NCBI GenBank assembly: GCA_947034885.2
Contig: OX344750.2
Span: forward strand, 15,246,053-15,310,052
Direction: 5' to 3'
Origin: Thuidium tamariscinum
Taxonomy: Eukaryota; Streptophyta; Bryopsida; Hypnales; Thuidiaceae
Length of the DNA stretch: 64,000 nucleotides
The position numbers and the translations under genes are program-made. Under the pieces are notes generated by a model. That model had not been told where the DNA came from and ran no database searches. It worked only from the letters and a program-made list of their open reading frames with translations. This document shows, one piece after another, positions 23,863 to 39,790 of this stretch (position 1 is its first letter; the number at the start of each line of letters is the position of its first letter).

Positions 23863-24500
23863 CCCTTTTCAAACCCTTGGAACCCGGCCAAACCCTCGGT
23901 CCAGCGTCCCAATCCGCCACTCCCTCGCCTCTTGTTCTCGCGGCCACTCCTTCCGAGCCGTCACAACAATAACCAAAAACGAAAACACTACACTACACTA
24001 CTACACTACTTCCTCACGGAACTCCAAATCCCTGGCATCCTCTGCATCCCTAGCATTCCCTCAGCCCCAATTGAGAGAATGCGGCAGCGGCTGAGAGAAT
24101 GCAAAATGGCGGGCGGACGGTGGGGTGAGGCGAATGCCAGCGGCGAAAAGCTGGAGACGTTGAAGCCAGTCTTAGTGTTTGTGGCACAGACTGCGAGTAG
24201 GAGACTGAGCTATGGCGATGGCGGACGAGTTGAGTGTCAGCGTTGCAATGAACGAGGAAGGCCGCACAGGCGGCCACGTCGTTGATGTTCTGGCAAAGGG
24301 GGAAAGGGAAAGGGAAAGGGCAAGAGAAGAACTAGGTTCATTAGGTTAGGCCGGGTGGGAGGGGTGCAGTGGACGGCAGGTCCCACGGCCTAACTTACCG
24401 GGCGGACTTGCAGTTCTCTCCTTTCTGGACGGGGCAAGTGGGGACGGTGGCATGGCCAGTGTAGAGGGGCGTGGGTGCACCGGGCCGCACTAAAATTGAC
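23863..24500 (-). promoter_or_regulatory. GC-rich promoter region upstream of HY5
   Basis: GC-rich, CpG-containing DNA begins with the upstream exon and ends abruptly at about 24.5 kb, where AT-rich repeated DNA starts. It contains CCTTCCAACCC-type short direct repeats at 23.82-23.88 kb and GGGAAAGGGAAAGGG at 24.3 kb. I infer the promoter and transcription start region. Confidence 0.4.
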
Positions 24501-24506
24501 ACACTA

Positions 24507-25346
24507 CAGTGGAAACACCCAAAACCGTCCAAATAAGGAATTCAGCATAGTTGGAGGCAACGTTTTCTAAAAACGATATTTTTTTAGTATTAGCAAGTGA
24601 AAATCATGAATACTCAAAAAAGAAATTAGATTTTTCGGATACATTATGTAATTTCTACAAATTTTCAAAGTGTTGGCTCCCAAGACCTCTGGAATCGTCC
24701 TGTAGGTGCCCCCCATACAGAACCGTGCGAAAATCAGGACTCAACCAACCAAATTTTCCTATGTGTCCTTTAGATGTGTCAGCAAATTACAATCATACAT
24801 GTGGCGAATACATTAAGGGAAGTCTACTGACGCATTTCGGTGAATCTATAGTCCACTACAAAGAACAAGTGCGGGAATGGGTGTTTTGCCCTTAAGGGAC
24901 GGCAAGGTGTTGGAAATCAACTGATACAGTGGAAGCACCCAAAACCGTCTAAATAAGGAATTCAGCATAAGTGGAGGGAGATTTTCCTAAAACTGGTATT
25001 TTTTTAGTATTAGCGAGTGAAAAGCATGAATATTCAAAAAAAGAAATTGTATATAATTTTTATGTTTTTTTGAAGTGATGGCTCCCTAGACCACTGAAAG
25101 TGTACAATAGGTGCACCCAAAATTGAACCCTATAGAAATCAACACTCAGCCAACCAGATTTTCCTACGTGTCTTTCAACTGTGTTAGCAAATTACAATCA
25201 CACATGTAGCAAATACATTAAATGCACTCTAGGGACATATTTGGGTGACTCTATAATCCATTGCAAGGTAAATGGACGGGAATGGGTGTTTCTCCCTCAG
25301 CATTGGTGAGATGGAAGCAAAGATGTGTAACTTTTCTAATTGACAC
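24507..25346 (+). repeat. Two-unit tandem duplication, 420-bp period
   Basis: CAGTGGAAACACCCAAAACC at 24507 recurs at 24927, exactly 420 bp on. The following blocks (AAATAAGGAATTCAGCATA, TTTTTTTAGTATTAGC, AACCAGATTTTCCTA-like, CAAATTACAATCA, GGGAATGGGTGTTT) repeat in order with scattered substitutions. Unit 1 has a short open frame that unit 2 does not keep, so it is unlikely to be coding. Confidence 0.75.
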
Positions 25347-25480
25347 TTGAAAATTGAAATTGAAAATCATTAATTTTAGAATTTCTTTAAGGTAATATAT
25401 TGAATTTGTACAAATAAAATATAAATGATTGAAGTTCAAATCTCTATGCATGTTAAAATCATTTTCTACATTTAGTTTAA

Positions 25481-25623
25481 CCCCTCACCGCACAGAAGGA
25501 ATCTAAAACTCAAAATCTACAACTTTTGTTTGTATCACGATTCCAAAATATTCTTCCAAATAGTACTTTATAATGATTTTTCTCAAATTGTCAATTTTGG
25601 AAATGATTCCAAGTGCTTAGGGG
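25481..25623. mobile_element. Small TTAA-flanked element with CCCCT ends
   Basis: This 143-bp insert lies between TTAA copies (25477-25480, 25624-25627). Including the flanks, TAGTTTAACCCCT and AGGGGTTAAACTA are perfect 13-bp inverted repeats. The ends share CCCCT with the larger 0.92-kb family, but the interior does not. Confidence 0.5.
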
Positions 25624-26026
25624 TTAAACTATAGTACCTACTTTAATTGGTGCCAATAACAATATTGGAAAAAACTAATAGAATAATATAATGTAATATA
25701 TGTGTGCTTGCAATGTTTATTCTTTTGTTGATGCTAACAAAATTCTGAAAAAAAATTAAAAAAATTAAAAAAAAAAATTGATATCTTTTACAATATAATC
25801 ACAGATGATTATTTAGAGCAATACAAAACTATGATATTAATATTAATATTTATATTTATAATATTTATAAATAATAATAAACAAGAAAATTGAAAAAATT
25901 ATATCATTGAATGTTTGACCTTGAAATGCATGAGAAGACATTTTGGTGTCCTTTAGATGATTTTTTAAAGGGCTTGTGAATAGAAAAATATAATTTTTCA
26001 ATCAGTTTTTTGAAGGGAGTGCTTAA

Positions 26027-26950
26027 CCCCTAAAGGACCAAGAGTCCCCTCGAGGGACTTTAAGAATCCGGGTTGGTACTTGTGACTTCAATTTTTAATG
26101 AATTTTCTTGAAATTTTCACATAAGATAGAAAAACTGATTAGCTCTGTGGGAATATTATTATTTTTTCAATTGGTGACCGAGAGCAAAAGTTATGCCATC
26201 TTAAACATAATTTTCATGTCGCCGGGCAGAAAAAAAAAACTACAAAAACTTCAAAATTAAAAAATTAATTTTTTTTTCTTATAGATTTTATTTTTGTCTA
26301 CAAGTGAAGCTTTGATTCATTCCATTTGGATTAGTAATGTGAAAGTTATGAACAATCTTGTTTTTCGGGCAATCTAAGCATCTTCTTGAAAAAATAACTT
26401 ATAGGATTCATTTGTGAATGCAATTTTCACAATTTAAAAAAAAAAATTGTTGGACAAGGTTGATTTTTCTTGCTAGGAAAATCTCACCATTGGGATTATT
26501 GTGTTTCAATTCCATCTATGAGATATTTGCAATTTAGTTTTTCTTTCAATCTTGGACCTACATCTACTTGACAATTTTTTAAAGAATGGAAAAAAAGTCT
26601 TTATTTTGTGAATTTTTTTTTCCTAAGCTCTTAGCTCAATTTATCAATAGAAAAAAATTTAAAATCAAGGTCTGTAGTGCAAAAAAATTACATAAATGGA
26701 GGACAAAGTCATTTGAAGTTGCAAACTAGAGTTTAAAAAAACTTTGTTTTCCAACTTTGAATGCTCATATCTTCCTATCTATACGGTCAAACTTCATGAA
26801 AGTTTCACCACATGATCTTAGTTAAGTATAGTACAAGATCGTATGGTTAGATTCTAAAAATTTAGTTTTTTTGTTTTTCATGGATGAATGGAGCAGAAAT
26901 GGCAGTTTTGAGTGGTTTTGGGTTGAAAAACGGCCATGGTCCTTTAGGGG
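26027..26950 (+). mobile_element. CCCCTAAAGGACCA family element, copy C (best preserved)
   Basis: This 924-bp element has perfect terminal inverted repeats: with the flank, TTAACCCCTAAAGGACCA at 26023-26040 is the exact reverse complement of TGGTCCTTTAGGGGTTAA at 26937-26954. TTAA on both sides is a 4-bp target duplication. The interior matches copy B from end to end. It is non-coding. The TTAA target and CCC ends suggest piggyBac-like insertion, but copy B has CTAG, so the superfamily is left open. Confidence 0.85.
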
Positions 26951-29104
26951 TTAAACCTAATTTCAATGAAAGATGTATTTTCTTTTCTTATAATAATTTT
27001 TTACTTTCCTTCATAAAAAAATGACAAATCTATAAATCCTGGTATTTTATAAGTAAATGATTTCTATTATTTTTCTCTAAATATGAATTTAAGCTATAAG
27101 AAGTATTTTTTTTAATAACATCAACTAAAAAAATGATGTTGTTAAAGTTGGTATTTACTCTAATTTGAAAATTTCCTAAACTTGAATATTTTATTGAAAT
27201 TTGAACTTGAAATATTTCACCATACTTAGACATATATGCTTCTATTTCGAAATGATTGTTTTTTTAATTTTGATATATGTTTTTGCATCATTATAGTGTA
27301 CTACATTATAATATACATATAAAAAATCAATTTTAGAACATTTATAATTTGAAGTTTCTAATCAAATTAATCTCTCATTGAAAAATTCTTCATTGCACCA
27401 ATAATGAAGTCTAATGTTATATCTCCCTCTAATTCTCATTAGTTGACAATGTTATTTATCCTATTATATAGCTACCTCTAATTCTCAATAGTTGACAATT
27501 ATTGTTCAAGTTGGACACTGGTTTAGTACAAAGTGAACCATCTTGGTTCTAATTTAGCTTTTTAGATAGAAATTTAGATGATGATCAATATTCATGTTGA
27601 CATTTAGTACTAGTAATATTACCAACATTTGATACCATTTAGCATTAGAGTTCATAATTAATGTTACAAACACAATATTGTACCAATTCCACCCCATATA
27701 CTACATATAGAATAAAAATCCAATAATATTTGGAGTTGATGTCAATGATCTTCTCAAATTCTATAGCCAAGCATTTGGGTTCTATACTTGAATCATGTCA
27801 ATATGGCAAATTGGCAACTTGTTCCCACAAAGTCAATGAGATTAGAAGTACCGTAATTAGTCTCCCCAAATACTAATGCACAATAACTGAACATATATCC
27901 CGTTAGATATCATAGCATCTTGAATTGGCATAATAACCAACTCCATCAATACTGAAGTGCTTCCTCGATTCCCTTGCATGTTCCAACCAATGTAAACCCC
28001 CTTACAATCATGAGAAAATATTGCAAGCGGCATCAAAGTAATAATGAAAAATTACTGTGAAATTCCGTTACCTTTGTGTCAAAAAGAAAAAGAAAAAATT
28101 ACTGAGAAATAAACCAGGGACCAAAATCCAAGTAGTAAGGTAATGAAACCAGCGACTTGAGGAAGGTCAAACAACTTCCAATATTCTCTCAGATGTGTTC
28201 GACAAATCATTATTGCATCACTTTTGGGGGACGGTCAAATGCAAGACTGCCAACCAGTCCGTCAGATGCGCTTTACCAAAAATTTAATGCCTGCTGTTCC
28301 AATAAACATGAACTTACATAAAGTCTACTTATTGAGCTGCAAAAATGAGGAATCATTACTCCATAGATAAAAGCCATTGGCGAGTATCTGCACAAATTAG
28401 GCATACGCTTCAGGGAAGTTGGTGAACAATTGGTGAGAATGAAGAGCAGAAAAACAATCGACGGGTACGTTAGGTGGTGGACGATCCAAAAAGTGGGTAC
28501 AAAATATTAAATGTCATTTCATCAAGCAGAATTGGTACATTATACCAAGTCCACAAAAAAATTCACGAGCACACTACGAATGCACTCGGAATGAAATAAG
28601 TTCCAAATTGTGGCAGACTGTAGCATGAAAATAGAGAGTGGTGATTAGGGTACCTCAAGGAGTGCACACACGGAGGTCACTGAAGTAGTCTGGTTTCCTC
28701 CGAAACCCCATATTGAGACCCTGCTTTGAGCTATGTTCACCTTGAATCAGTGTTGAAATCTACGTAACTTGTATGTACCTACAGGGTGCCACACTATTCT
28801 TTTGTACATACAACAATGTGGACCTCATATTCGAATCCACAGCCAGTACAACAAGAAGAGGGCCCATTAACAGCTAGGAAACTATCGAAACAAAAAAACT
28901 CAATACGGCTGCTGCTGACTTGATTCATTTACTGCTACTTAAACCCAAATTGTGCAAATGGTGCTCCCAATCAGCGGTCCGACTAGCAGAAGCCTTCTCA
29001 CAACCTCATTGTAGGAGCTCTAGACATCTCTCCACTAGAGCACCTATCTGTGCTGTCCAAGACATCAACCAGTAAGGGTCAAGTCGACAGATCCATGTCG
29101 TGAG

Positions 29105-32786
<3,682 letters not shown>

Positions 32787-34280
32787 ATTCTGCAAACGCG
32801 CAAACTCGATGAGCGCCCACGTGCAGTATGCGCACCCGCGAACAACAGCTAAGACGAATTGTACATGAAGGTAATAGCTTCGGCACAATGAGGCAAAGCC
32901 TAAACATCACGCCATTCTACATGATCACACAAACTAGGACATCACTTCCTCGAAACCCTCGAGTACCTTTAGCCTCAAAACACTCAAAACAGGTGTCTTC
33001 CAAATTTCAGCGAACCGTCATCCATACGATTTCCAGAAGAAGGGAAAAAAACTACTACATTCGCTAAACACAGCGACATTACACTGATAGCAACTTCGCG
33101 GAAGCCAAACTAAGAGTTAAGCCACAGAATGACAAGCTGACACTGAAAACATTGCAAAACGAAAAAGCTAACAAATCATGATCAACATTCGTGATCTACA
33201 GCAAACTATGCCTAATCCCGTGATCAATAGTCACCAATACACATTCATTCAGCTGCAACCAAAAAAGTGGCATCGAAACCCTTGCCTCGTAACTCGTGAT
33301 GTGTAGGTGAAATCTAACCCTTACTTTCGCCCGTAAGAAGAGCTAAGAGATTAGTAGCCAACAAGATCTACACATCATCTACGAAAACCTATCATTCCAA
33401 GTCTCTTAAGACGGTTTCGTACTCCCAAGAAAAGACTTCCAAGAAAACGCCAGCCTCAAAAACTGTGCAACTCCACCGAATCGCCGAAAATCCACTCCCA
33501 AATCCACTCAAAAACCGAAACCATAACATTCCAAGTACATAAGCGAAAAGAAACGAAATCGAACAGAACAAAGGAGAACCACAATCACACACTTTCTCCG
33601 CGAATCAGCTGGCTGCATCCAGGCTCCCCTGCACCACGTCCGACGGTCGCCGCGGCGGGTTCACGATCCCGTTCTGCTCACAAGAGCGTATGCATTACAA
33701 CTACGACGACAACGACGATAACGAAGAGGACGACGCAACCCCTGGTCCTGCTGCGGTTGCCCTGCTAAACGTCGCAGAGCGAAACCGACTCTGCCTCATT
33801 CCACACACAGAAACACTCCACCCTCGTGTTCTCGTAGTTGTTGATGTCCTGACGGGCACGACGACGACGGTAAGCAAGGAAGAAAGGCAGCCAGGCTCGG
33901 CGATGGCGAGAGCGAGGAGGGTCTGGCAGAGGAATGCAAGCAAGGCACCGGCAAGGAACCCCCTGCGCAAGGACGAGCCAAGGCCAAATCGCACTGGGGG
34001 CGTTGTCCTGTAGCCTGCTGCCCTGCTCGAGTAGCTTCGGCCCGAACCTACATAGCTTTGGAATTGCTTCGGCCCGAGGCTCTCGGGGTGGGGCTTGGCT
34101 CGGCGAGCCTCGGTGGCCCCCTGCCTGCACTCTCCGAGAACTTCCTTACACTAACTCAAACTTATTGACCTCGCAGAAATTAGTGCGGCTTGCCGGGTAT
34201 CAATCTCACGGGCGCCGGACTCTCCGGGAGTCCGGGTATGTTCACATTGGGTTTCGGTCTAATAGTTTGCACTGGTAAAT
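32787..34280 (-). promoter_or_regulatory. MAPK 5' leader and GC-rich promoter island
   Basis: The first 0.8 kb upstream of ATG is of intermediate composition and may hold a leader intron. At 33.6-34.25 kb the DNA is strongly GC-rich and CpG-containing, then drops to AT-rich sequence at about 34.28 kb. It includes short palindrome-like segments (CGGACTCTCCGGGAGTCCGG at about 34.21 kb). I infer promoter and transcription start. Confidence 0.45.
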
Positions 34281-34414
34281 TATTTCGTAGTGATCAATTT
34301 CATGTGAAGAAATTCACAACTTCTGAGAGCATAACATTTTGTTGAAACTAAATTATGTATACCTAGAATTAATGCCAAAAATGTATAGGGCATTTATTTT
34401 GAATAGTGTAATTG

Positions 34415-34990
34415 TTGAATGTCAAGTAGTATAGTTTCCGAGGTAAGGAAATTTTGACACTTAGCAATTGTTTGGGAGAGCAACTGTACCACTAGAGGAA
34501 GAAGTGATTGAATAGCGAGTGTTGAATGTCAAGTAGTATAGTTTCCGAGGTAAGGAAATTTTGACACTTGGCAATTGTTTGGGAGAGCAACTGTAGTACT
34601 AGAGGAAGAAGTGATTGAATAGCGAGTGTTGAATGTCAACTAGTGCACTTAGTTCACTTTTGGATACCAAGTGGTGTAATTTCATAGGAAAAGAAATTTT
34701 GGCACTTTGTAGTCTTTGAAGAGAGTAACTATACTACGTTGAGGATGACAAAAATGAGTGAATAGCAACTATTGAATGACAATTGAGTACATTTGGTTTA
34801 TTCTTTAGTACAAAGTGGTGTAACTTCTTTGATAAAGAAATTCTAACACTTGAAACTTTTTGAGGAAAGCAATTGCATGATATAGAAGATGATGAAATTG
34901 AATATATAGCGATTGTTGAATGTCAAATAGTGTACTTTGTTCACTCTTGAATGCCAAGTGGTATAGTTTTCTAAGCAAAGAAATTATTTT
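34415..34990. repeat. Tandem minisatellite with two unit lengths
   Basis: TTGAATGTCAAGTAGTATAG-like unit starts lie at about 34415, 34522, 34629, 34772 and 34916, giving spacings of 107, 107, 143 and 144 bp. The first two units are nearly identical and lack a segment of about 36 bp (GTGCACTTAGTTCACTTTTG...) found in the later, more diverged units. It lies just beyond the MAPK promoter island. Confidence 0.8.
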
Positions 34991-36237
34991 TCAAAGCATT
35001 TTATTAACAATTACATTACTTCACCTTATAAGAACAAAGTAGTTAAAAGAGGAGCCATTGAATGACTCCTAATTGCATGTTTGATGCCTATTAAGCCATA
35101 GGCTTTCGTAACTAGATTGATTATTGTATTAGATTGAGTGACTTCAATTTTATAAAATTCATACTATTTTTAAGGTTGGTATAAATTCAAATAGGGATAA
35201 ATTGATTATAATGCTAGTTTTCAAAAAAGTGGCTATTCAAATTCATACAACTCTTCATATACTATTTGTATTTTTGGGACGTCATAATGTACTAAAAAAT
35301 CCATTCGTAGAGATTATAATATTTCCAGTAATTTTAGATTAATTCAAATTTTATACATTTACAAATTCATTAGAATACAAACTCAAATATAAACTACAAT
35401 ATTTTGCATTTGTAATTTACTAATAATATGATTCACAAATTTATAGGAATTAGAAAAACTAGAATCAATGGTGAATCAATGGAAATTGGTAAACTTAATT
35501 GCATTTTTTTTGTTTCACAAATTGTGATATAACTTAAATGACAAAAAAAAATCCTATATTAATTTGGATGAATTTTTTTATTTGTGAAGGATTTTGACAA
35601 TTTTTCTCATTTAGTCACTTCAAAGTACAATGAAAAAGTTGTATTGTCATTGTTTTTTGCTTCAAATTTTTGTAGAAGTGTGCAATAATTCATACGCCAC
35701 ATCTTTTGGTGTTTAAACTTTTACAATTTTTCCAGTCATTTCTATTGTATGCTTTTTTAAATACCAATATTTTAGATTAAAACTTACTTTAGTGAACCAT
35801 CCCCATGCAACCATCATAGGCTCATAGCATATTCTTTAAATGAAGTGGACATTAGAATAAATATCACATTTCATATTAAAAAATTTATAAAGTATATTAA
35901 AAGAGGTGGTGATTGTAAAGCCCTTTGTAACTTCAAATAACCATCAAATTAGAATAAGAAAACATTGATTTATAGTTTGTATTTCTTATGCTTAATTTTG
36001 AATATTGAATACATAATTTATTAATTTTGAATTAAATGCAATTGATAGTATTTGTTGGCAACAATCAACCTCATATAAATTGAATTGTCTTTGAAGACTT
36101 AATTTTTTTTTAACATGAAAATAAGGTCTTAACATCAATAGAGACAATACTTAGCAACTCTTAAATTTTATATTTTATTTAGAATAGGGATTTTATCTGC
36201 ATTTATAATTTGTAGTTTGGAATTGAATAATGTATAA

Positions 36238-36610
36238 TTGAGTGATGTTGGAATAAAGGTATTAGGTACTTAACTACTTTTTTCTAATAAAAAATGGAGT
36301 AATGGACTTGCAAATTATTCATATTGTAGTAAGAAATTTGAGGATCTCATCTTTAGAAAACATTTAGGTGATGTTTTAATAACTTGATATTAAGTACCTA
36401 TTGATGTTTATAATATAAAAATGGACCTACAAATCAATCAAATCATGGGAGAAGATTTTGAGATTCTTTTGTTTGGAATAAATTAAGTTAAGTGATGATG
36501 GAATAAAGGTGTTAGGTGCCTATTCACATTCTTATTAAAAATGGACTTGCAAATTAACCAAACCATGATACAATCTTTTGAACTTCATGTGTTTGGAAAG
36601 AATGGTAAAT
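36238..36610 (+). repeat. Three-unit tandem repeat, about 126-bp period
   Basis: Blocks GTGATGTTGGAATAAAGGTA, TTAGGTACTTA, AAAAATGGACTTGCAAATTA and GAAGATTTTGAGATTCTTTT recur at about 36241, 36368 and 36494 with substitutions. There is no coding signal. Confidence 0.65.
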
Positions 36611-36947
36611 CAATACGGTAAACAAGTCTTTATTTATATAATAAGCAAGTTTGATCAATTTTAGACATTTTTTTATTTTATATTCTCAAACAAAGACTAG
36701 ATAAAGTCATTTTTTTAACATTAATCTAATAAAAGTTTTGCAATGATTTTGTAGGTAATTAAGGCTACTATTTTTATATTGGTTCAATTGAAAATCTTAT
36801 CTAAAAAAATGTTGTGATGGGGTTTAATTACATTTGATATTGGTCTCTATTCTTTTTCTTACTATCATCTATTTATTATACCACATTTATGATTATTTCA
36901 TCCAACCCTAAAAGATAGGCATATTTAAATTAGAATTCACTATGTTT

Positions 36948-37188
36948 TACTACAAGAGAAAGGGATATTTTAAGTATAGTCCTAGGGATATGGCAAAAAA
37001 AAAGTATAGTCCTAGAAATAAGATTTTAAGCAATGACCTTTTAGTAGATTTTCAATAAGAAATACGTGTCTAATTGGTAAAATTTTACTAAAAAGACACA
37101 TATTTCTTATTGAAAATCTCCTAAAAAGGTCATTACTTAAAATCTTATCTCTAGGACTATACCTAAAACACCTCTTTCTCTTGTAGTG
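36948..37188. mobile_element. CACTA-type MITE
   Basis: This 241-bp element has terminal repeats (C/T)ACTACAAGAGAAAG and CTTTCTCTTGTAGTG, flanked by a 3-bp TTT duplication (36945-36947, 37189-37191). CACTACAAGA ends and a 3-bp target duplication are typical of the CACTA superfamily. The whole element folds into a near-perfect hairpin, with arms of about 110 bp around TTGGTAAAATTTTACT. The left terminal C has mutated to T. Confidence 0.85.
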
Positions 37189-37543
37189 TTTATATTATGT
37201 CCCTAAAAAATGCACACAAATGTGTGTATAAAGAATTCAACAGATATAACAAAAACAATGTGTGCCCCCTTCCTATATTTTGTGAATAAGATGATTTTTT
37301 ATCTTTGATGGTCTTTGGAATACATTCATTTTGAGACTACTAAGTGATTTTAACAAATAACAATTTGGAATCTTAGAATCTTGTGATTATAAATCACATT
37401 CATGCAATTGGATTCATAATTATGTTGAAAATTTAAATCATGAATAGAAATTCTCATATTTTTTTAATTATATATGTATAATGAATATATCTAAGTTTGA
37501 TACTAAAATGGATATATGTTAGTGAATTTTTCCATGAAACTTA

Positions 37544-38114
37544 CTCCCTCCGTCCCAAAATGATCTTCTTGTTGGACAAAATGCTTTGGATTAAGGCGAA
37601 AAATAATGTTTTTTCAAAAAAAATTGAGCTTTAAGTAGACTTTGGTGCACTCCTATCATCCCTAAATTTTGAGTTTCAAAGACCTCTCCAAATTGTAGTT
37701 TTAAGGTGTTCAAAAGTAAGATTTTTGAGGCAGTTTTGAGAAGCATCGTTGGCCACACAATTTTCTGATTGAGATGAGTAATCAATTGCTTATCAATGCT
37801 AATGATAGTGACCTCAACCCTCACCCTCTATCCACATCACATGTGGAATTCACTTGAGGCCTAATTAGGACTAGCTATTAGTGTCAAGATCAATGTGAAT
37901 AGCATACAATTTATTCGGGCACTTTTTTGATTGGAGTTCAGTTTTAAATAATTAGTCAACAATATATTGTTATTGTTTTCTATTGGCGTTCCATTCCATC
38001 TTTCAAGGCTTTGCCTCCAAAATCCTTCCTTCCATTATTAGTATATAAACCTAGAAGATCATTTTGGGACAAAAATTCAAAGACAATTGGAAGATCATTT
38101 TGGAACGGAGGGAG
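37544..38114. mobile_element. Stowaway (Tc1/mariner-type) element
   Basis: This 571-bp element has ends CTCCCTCCGTCCCAAAATGA and TCATTTTGGAACGGAGGGAG, flanked by TA duplications (37542-37543, 38115-38116). CTCCCTCCGTYCCAAAATGA with a TA target is the classic plant Stowaway terminus. A second copy of the subterminal motif AAGATCATTTTGGGACA lies inside the right end. No transposase motif is readable. Confidence 0.9.
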
Positions 38115-39499
38115 TATTAATATTGGTTTAAAACATGAGAATTTAGTTGTATTGATTGTTTGCAATACTTAATTACCTATTTCATTGAATTCAAATACTA
38201 TTGATTTCTGTTTTTGTGTGCATTAATGAATTCACTTCCTAAAGAAATCTAGATTTGCGTATTTAAATATATAATTTAGTATCAATAAATTAATTATTCT
38301 ATAATATTAGTGTAGAAAAGTTAGATAGCTAGGACAATAATACGACCTTTCTAAGAGCATATTTATAGGAAAAAAATCAAATCCTTATATAGAAATACAC
38401 TTTTGAATTCATTCATATTTTTAAATTTGCATATGGATATTTTAGGAGAATAATCAATATTTTTCATCCAACAATATATGGTTCAATTAGTAAAATTGTC
38501 TTTTATCTAGTCAGTAATAAGTTAGGTGCTTCAGATTTCAAATAAAATATATTATTTTGGTTATAATTCAATTTCTATTTTGTTTTCAAACATCTTTAAA
38601 GTTGTTAAAGATTCAATGAATGATCAAAGCTTAGCATTGTATGGCTATAGATCCCAAATGATTTTTCCTTTTAAGTAGATATTCCCCATAGGACTAGTTC
38701 TATTTCTATATAGTCTAATGTCAGTTCTTGAGTTCAATTTAGCATTTTTAATTCTAATTTAATGTTAAATTCTGATTACATAACATTATGCATTGTCAAT
38801 TATTTTGAAAAAAGAATCATTAAAGAAATTCTTTGAGAAAAAATTTATAACAAAATTTCAAAATGTAAGTTAATAAATATGACAAAAGAATACACTTAAT
38901 TTGAAATATTTATGTGAATTCTAAAGGACCTTGAAGTGTAGTATTAAAATATTAATATTAATATTATTTAAAAAATTAAAAACCTAAATTCCCAAAGGTC
39001 CAATCAACTATTTTATTGTTGTTGCTTGACTTTAGGTAGCATTGTGTCAAGCAAAAGAAATTCTTTTTTTTTGTAAAATTTTGATTCTTTAGTGCAAACT
39101 AATTTGGGCTATATTTTTAATTTTATATTCAAAACTAAGATCACTTTGATTAAATCAAAATTTTAAGAAAAATATTGCAATGTGATTAATATTGCAAAGT
39201 TTATTACTTGAAAAAAATGTTGATGTTCCCATTTCAATTAAATTCTATCTTTTTTTTACAAATAAATGAAACTATAATTTTGACCAATTGTAAAACAATT
39301 CACATTTTACAAACACAAATTGAATTTTTTATGAATTTTGTAAATCAAATCTTCAAAATTCATTTGAATCAAATCTATAAATAGCTTTCAAAATTTTGAC
39401 AATATTATTCTTTTCTACTTTTGATGCTTAATATTGTATCTTCTTCTCAAGGAGTGCACTAAGTTACATAAGGTGTTTGATGATCATGTGCATTAGAAA

Positions 39500-39790
39500 G
39501 GATTTGAGGCCTCCAAGAAACTATGAATTCCTAGATTGTAGGAATGTAAAATTGCCATGGCAATGTAGAAACTGTTGCGAGAATGCAAAAATGCAAGTGT
39601 TTGGATGTGGTTGAAATTGTGCCACATCATAATTATTATTATTTAAATTAAAAAAAATTAGATTTTTTTTGCATTTTAGGACCAAATTTTATTTATTTAT
39701 TTATTTAATTGATAATTGTTGGCTTGATAGAAACTAATAGTTTTGGGAACATTTCCAAGAACAAACCTAAAACAGCCCTTTAGAAGCTTC
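39500..39790 (+). mobile_element. GGGACTG/GGGAAC-family element, copy 2
   Basis: Blocks GAAACTATGAATTCCTAGAT, TGTAGGAATG, TTGTGCCACATCA, AGGACCAAATTTTATTTATT and TTTTGGGAACATTTCC...AAAACAGCCCTTTAGAAGCTTC follow the same order as copies at 10.4 (inverted) and 60.9 kb. Outer ends GATTTGAGGCCTCCAAG and AGAAGCTTCAAATTCC are degenerate inverted repeats. Confidence 0.55.

Larger units (their letters stand above)
25350..29100. other. Intergenic region between HY5 promoter and MAPK stop
   Basis: AT-rich DNA holds two TTAA-flanked elements (25.48-25.62 and 26.03-26.95 kb) and otherwise nothing recognised. From about 27.9 kb composition becomes balanced, consistent with the 3' untranslated region of the MAPK gene or its flank. 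Confidence 0.5.

Noticed and set aside
24551-24895. Open frame in the first 420-bp unit
   Set aside because: The frame is not maintained in the second unit, so selection for a protein is unlikely.
26023-26040. CCCTAAA in the transposon ends as interstitial telomere repeat
   Set aside because: Only one CCCTAAA heptamer is present and it is part of a defined terminal inverted repeat, not a telomeric array.
33690-34278. Multiple open frames in the MAPK upstream island
   Set aside because: Same reason: stop-poor GC-rich sequence on both strands, without motif or splice context.
37591-37824. Open frame inside the Stowaway-type element
   Set aside because: It shows no mariner transposase motifs and the element is only 571 bp. 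It is a chance frame.
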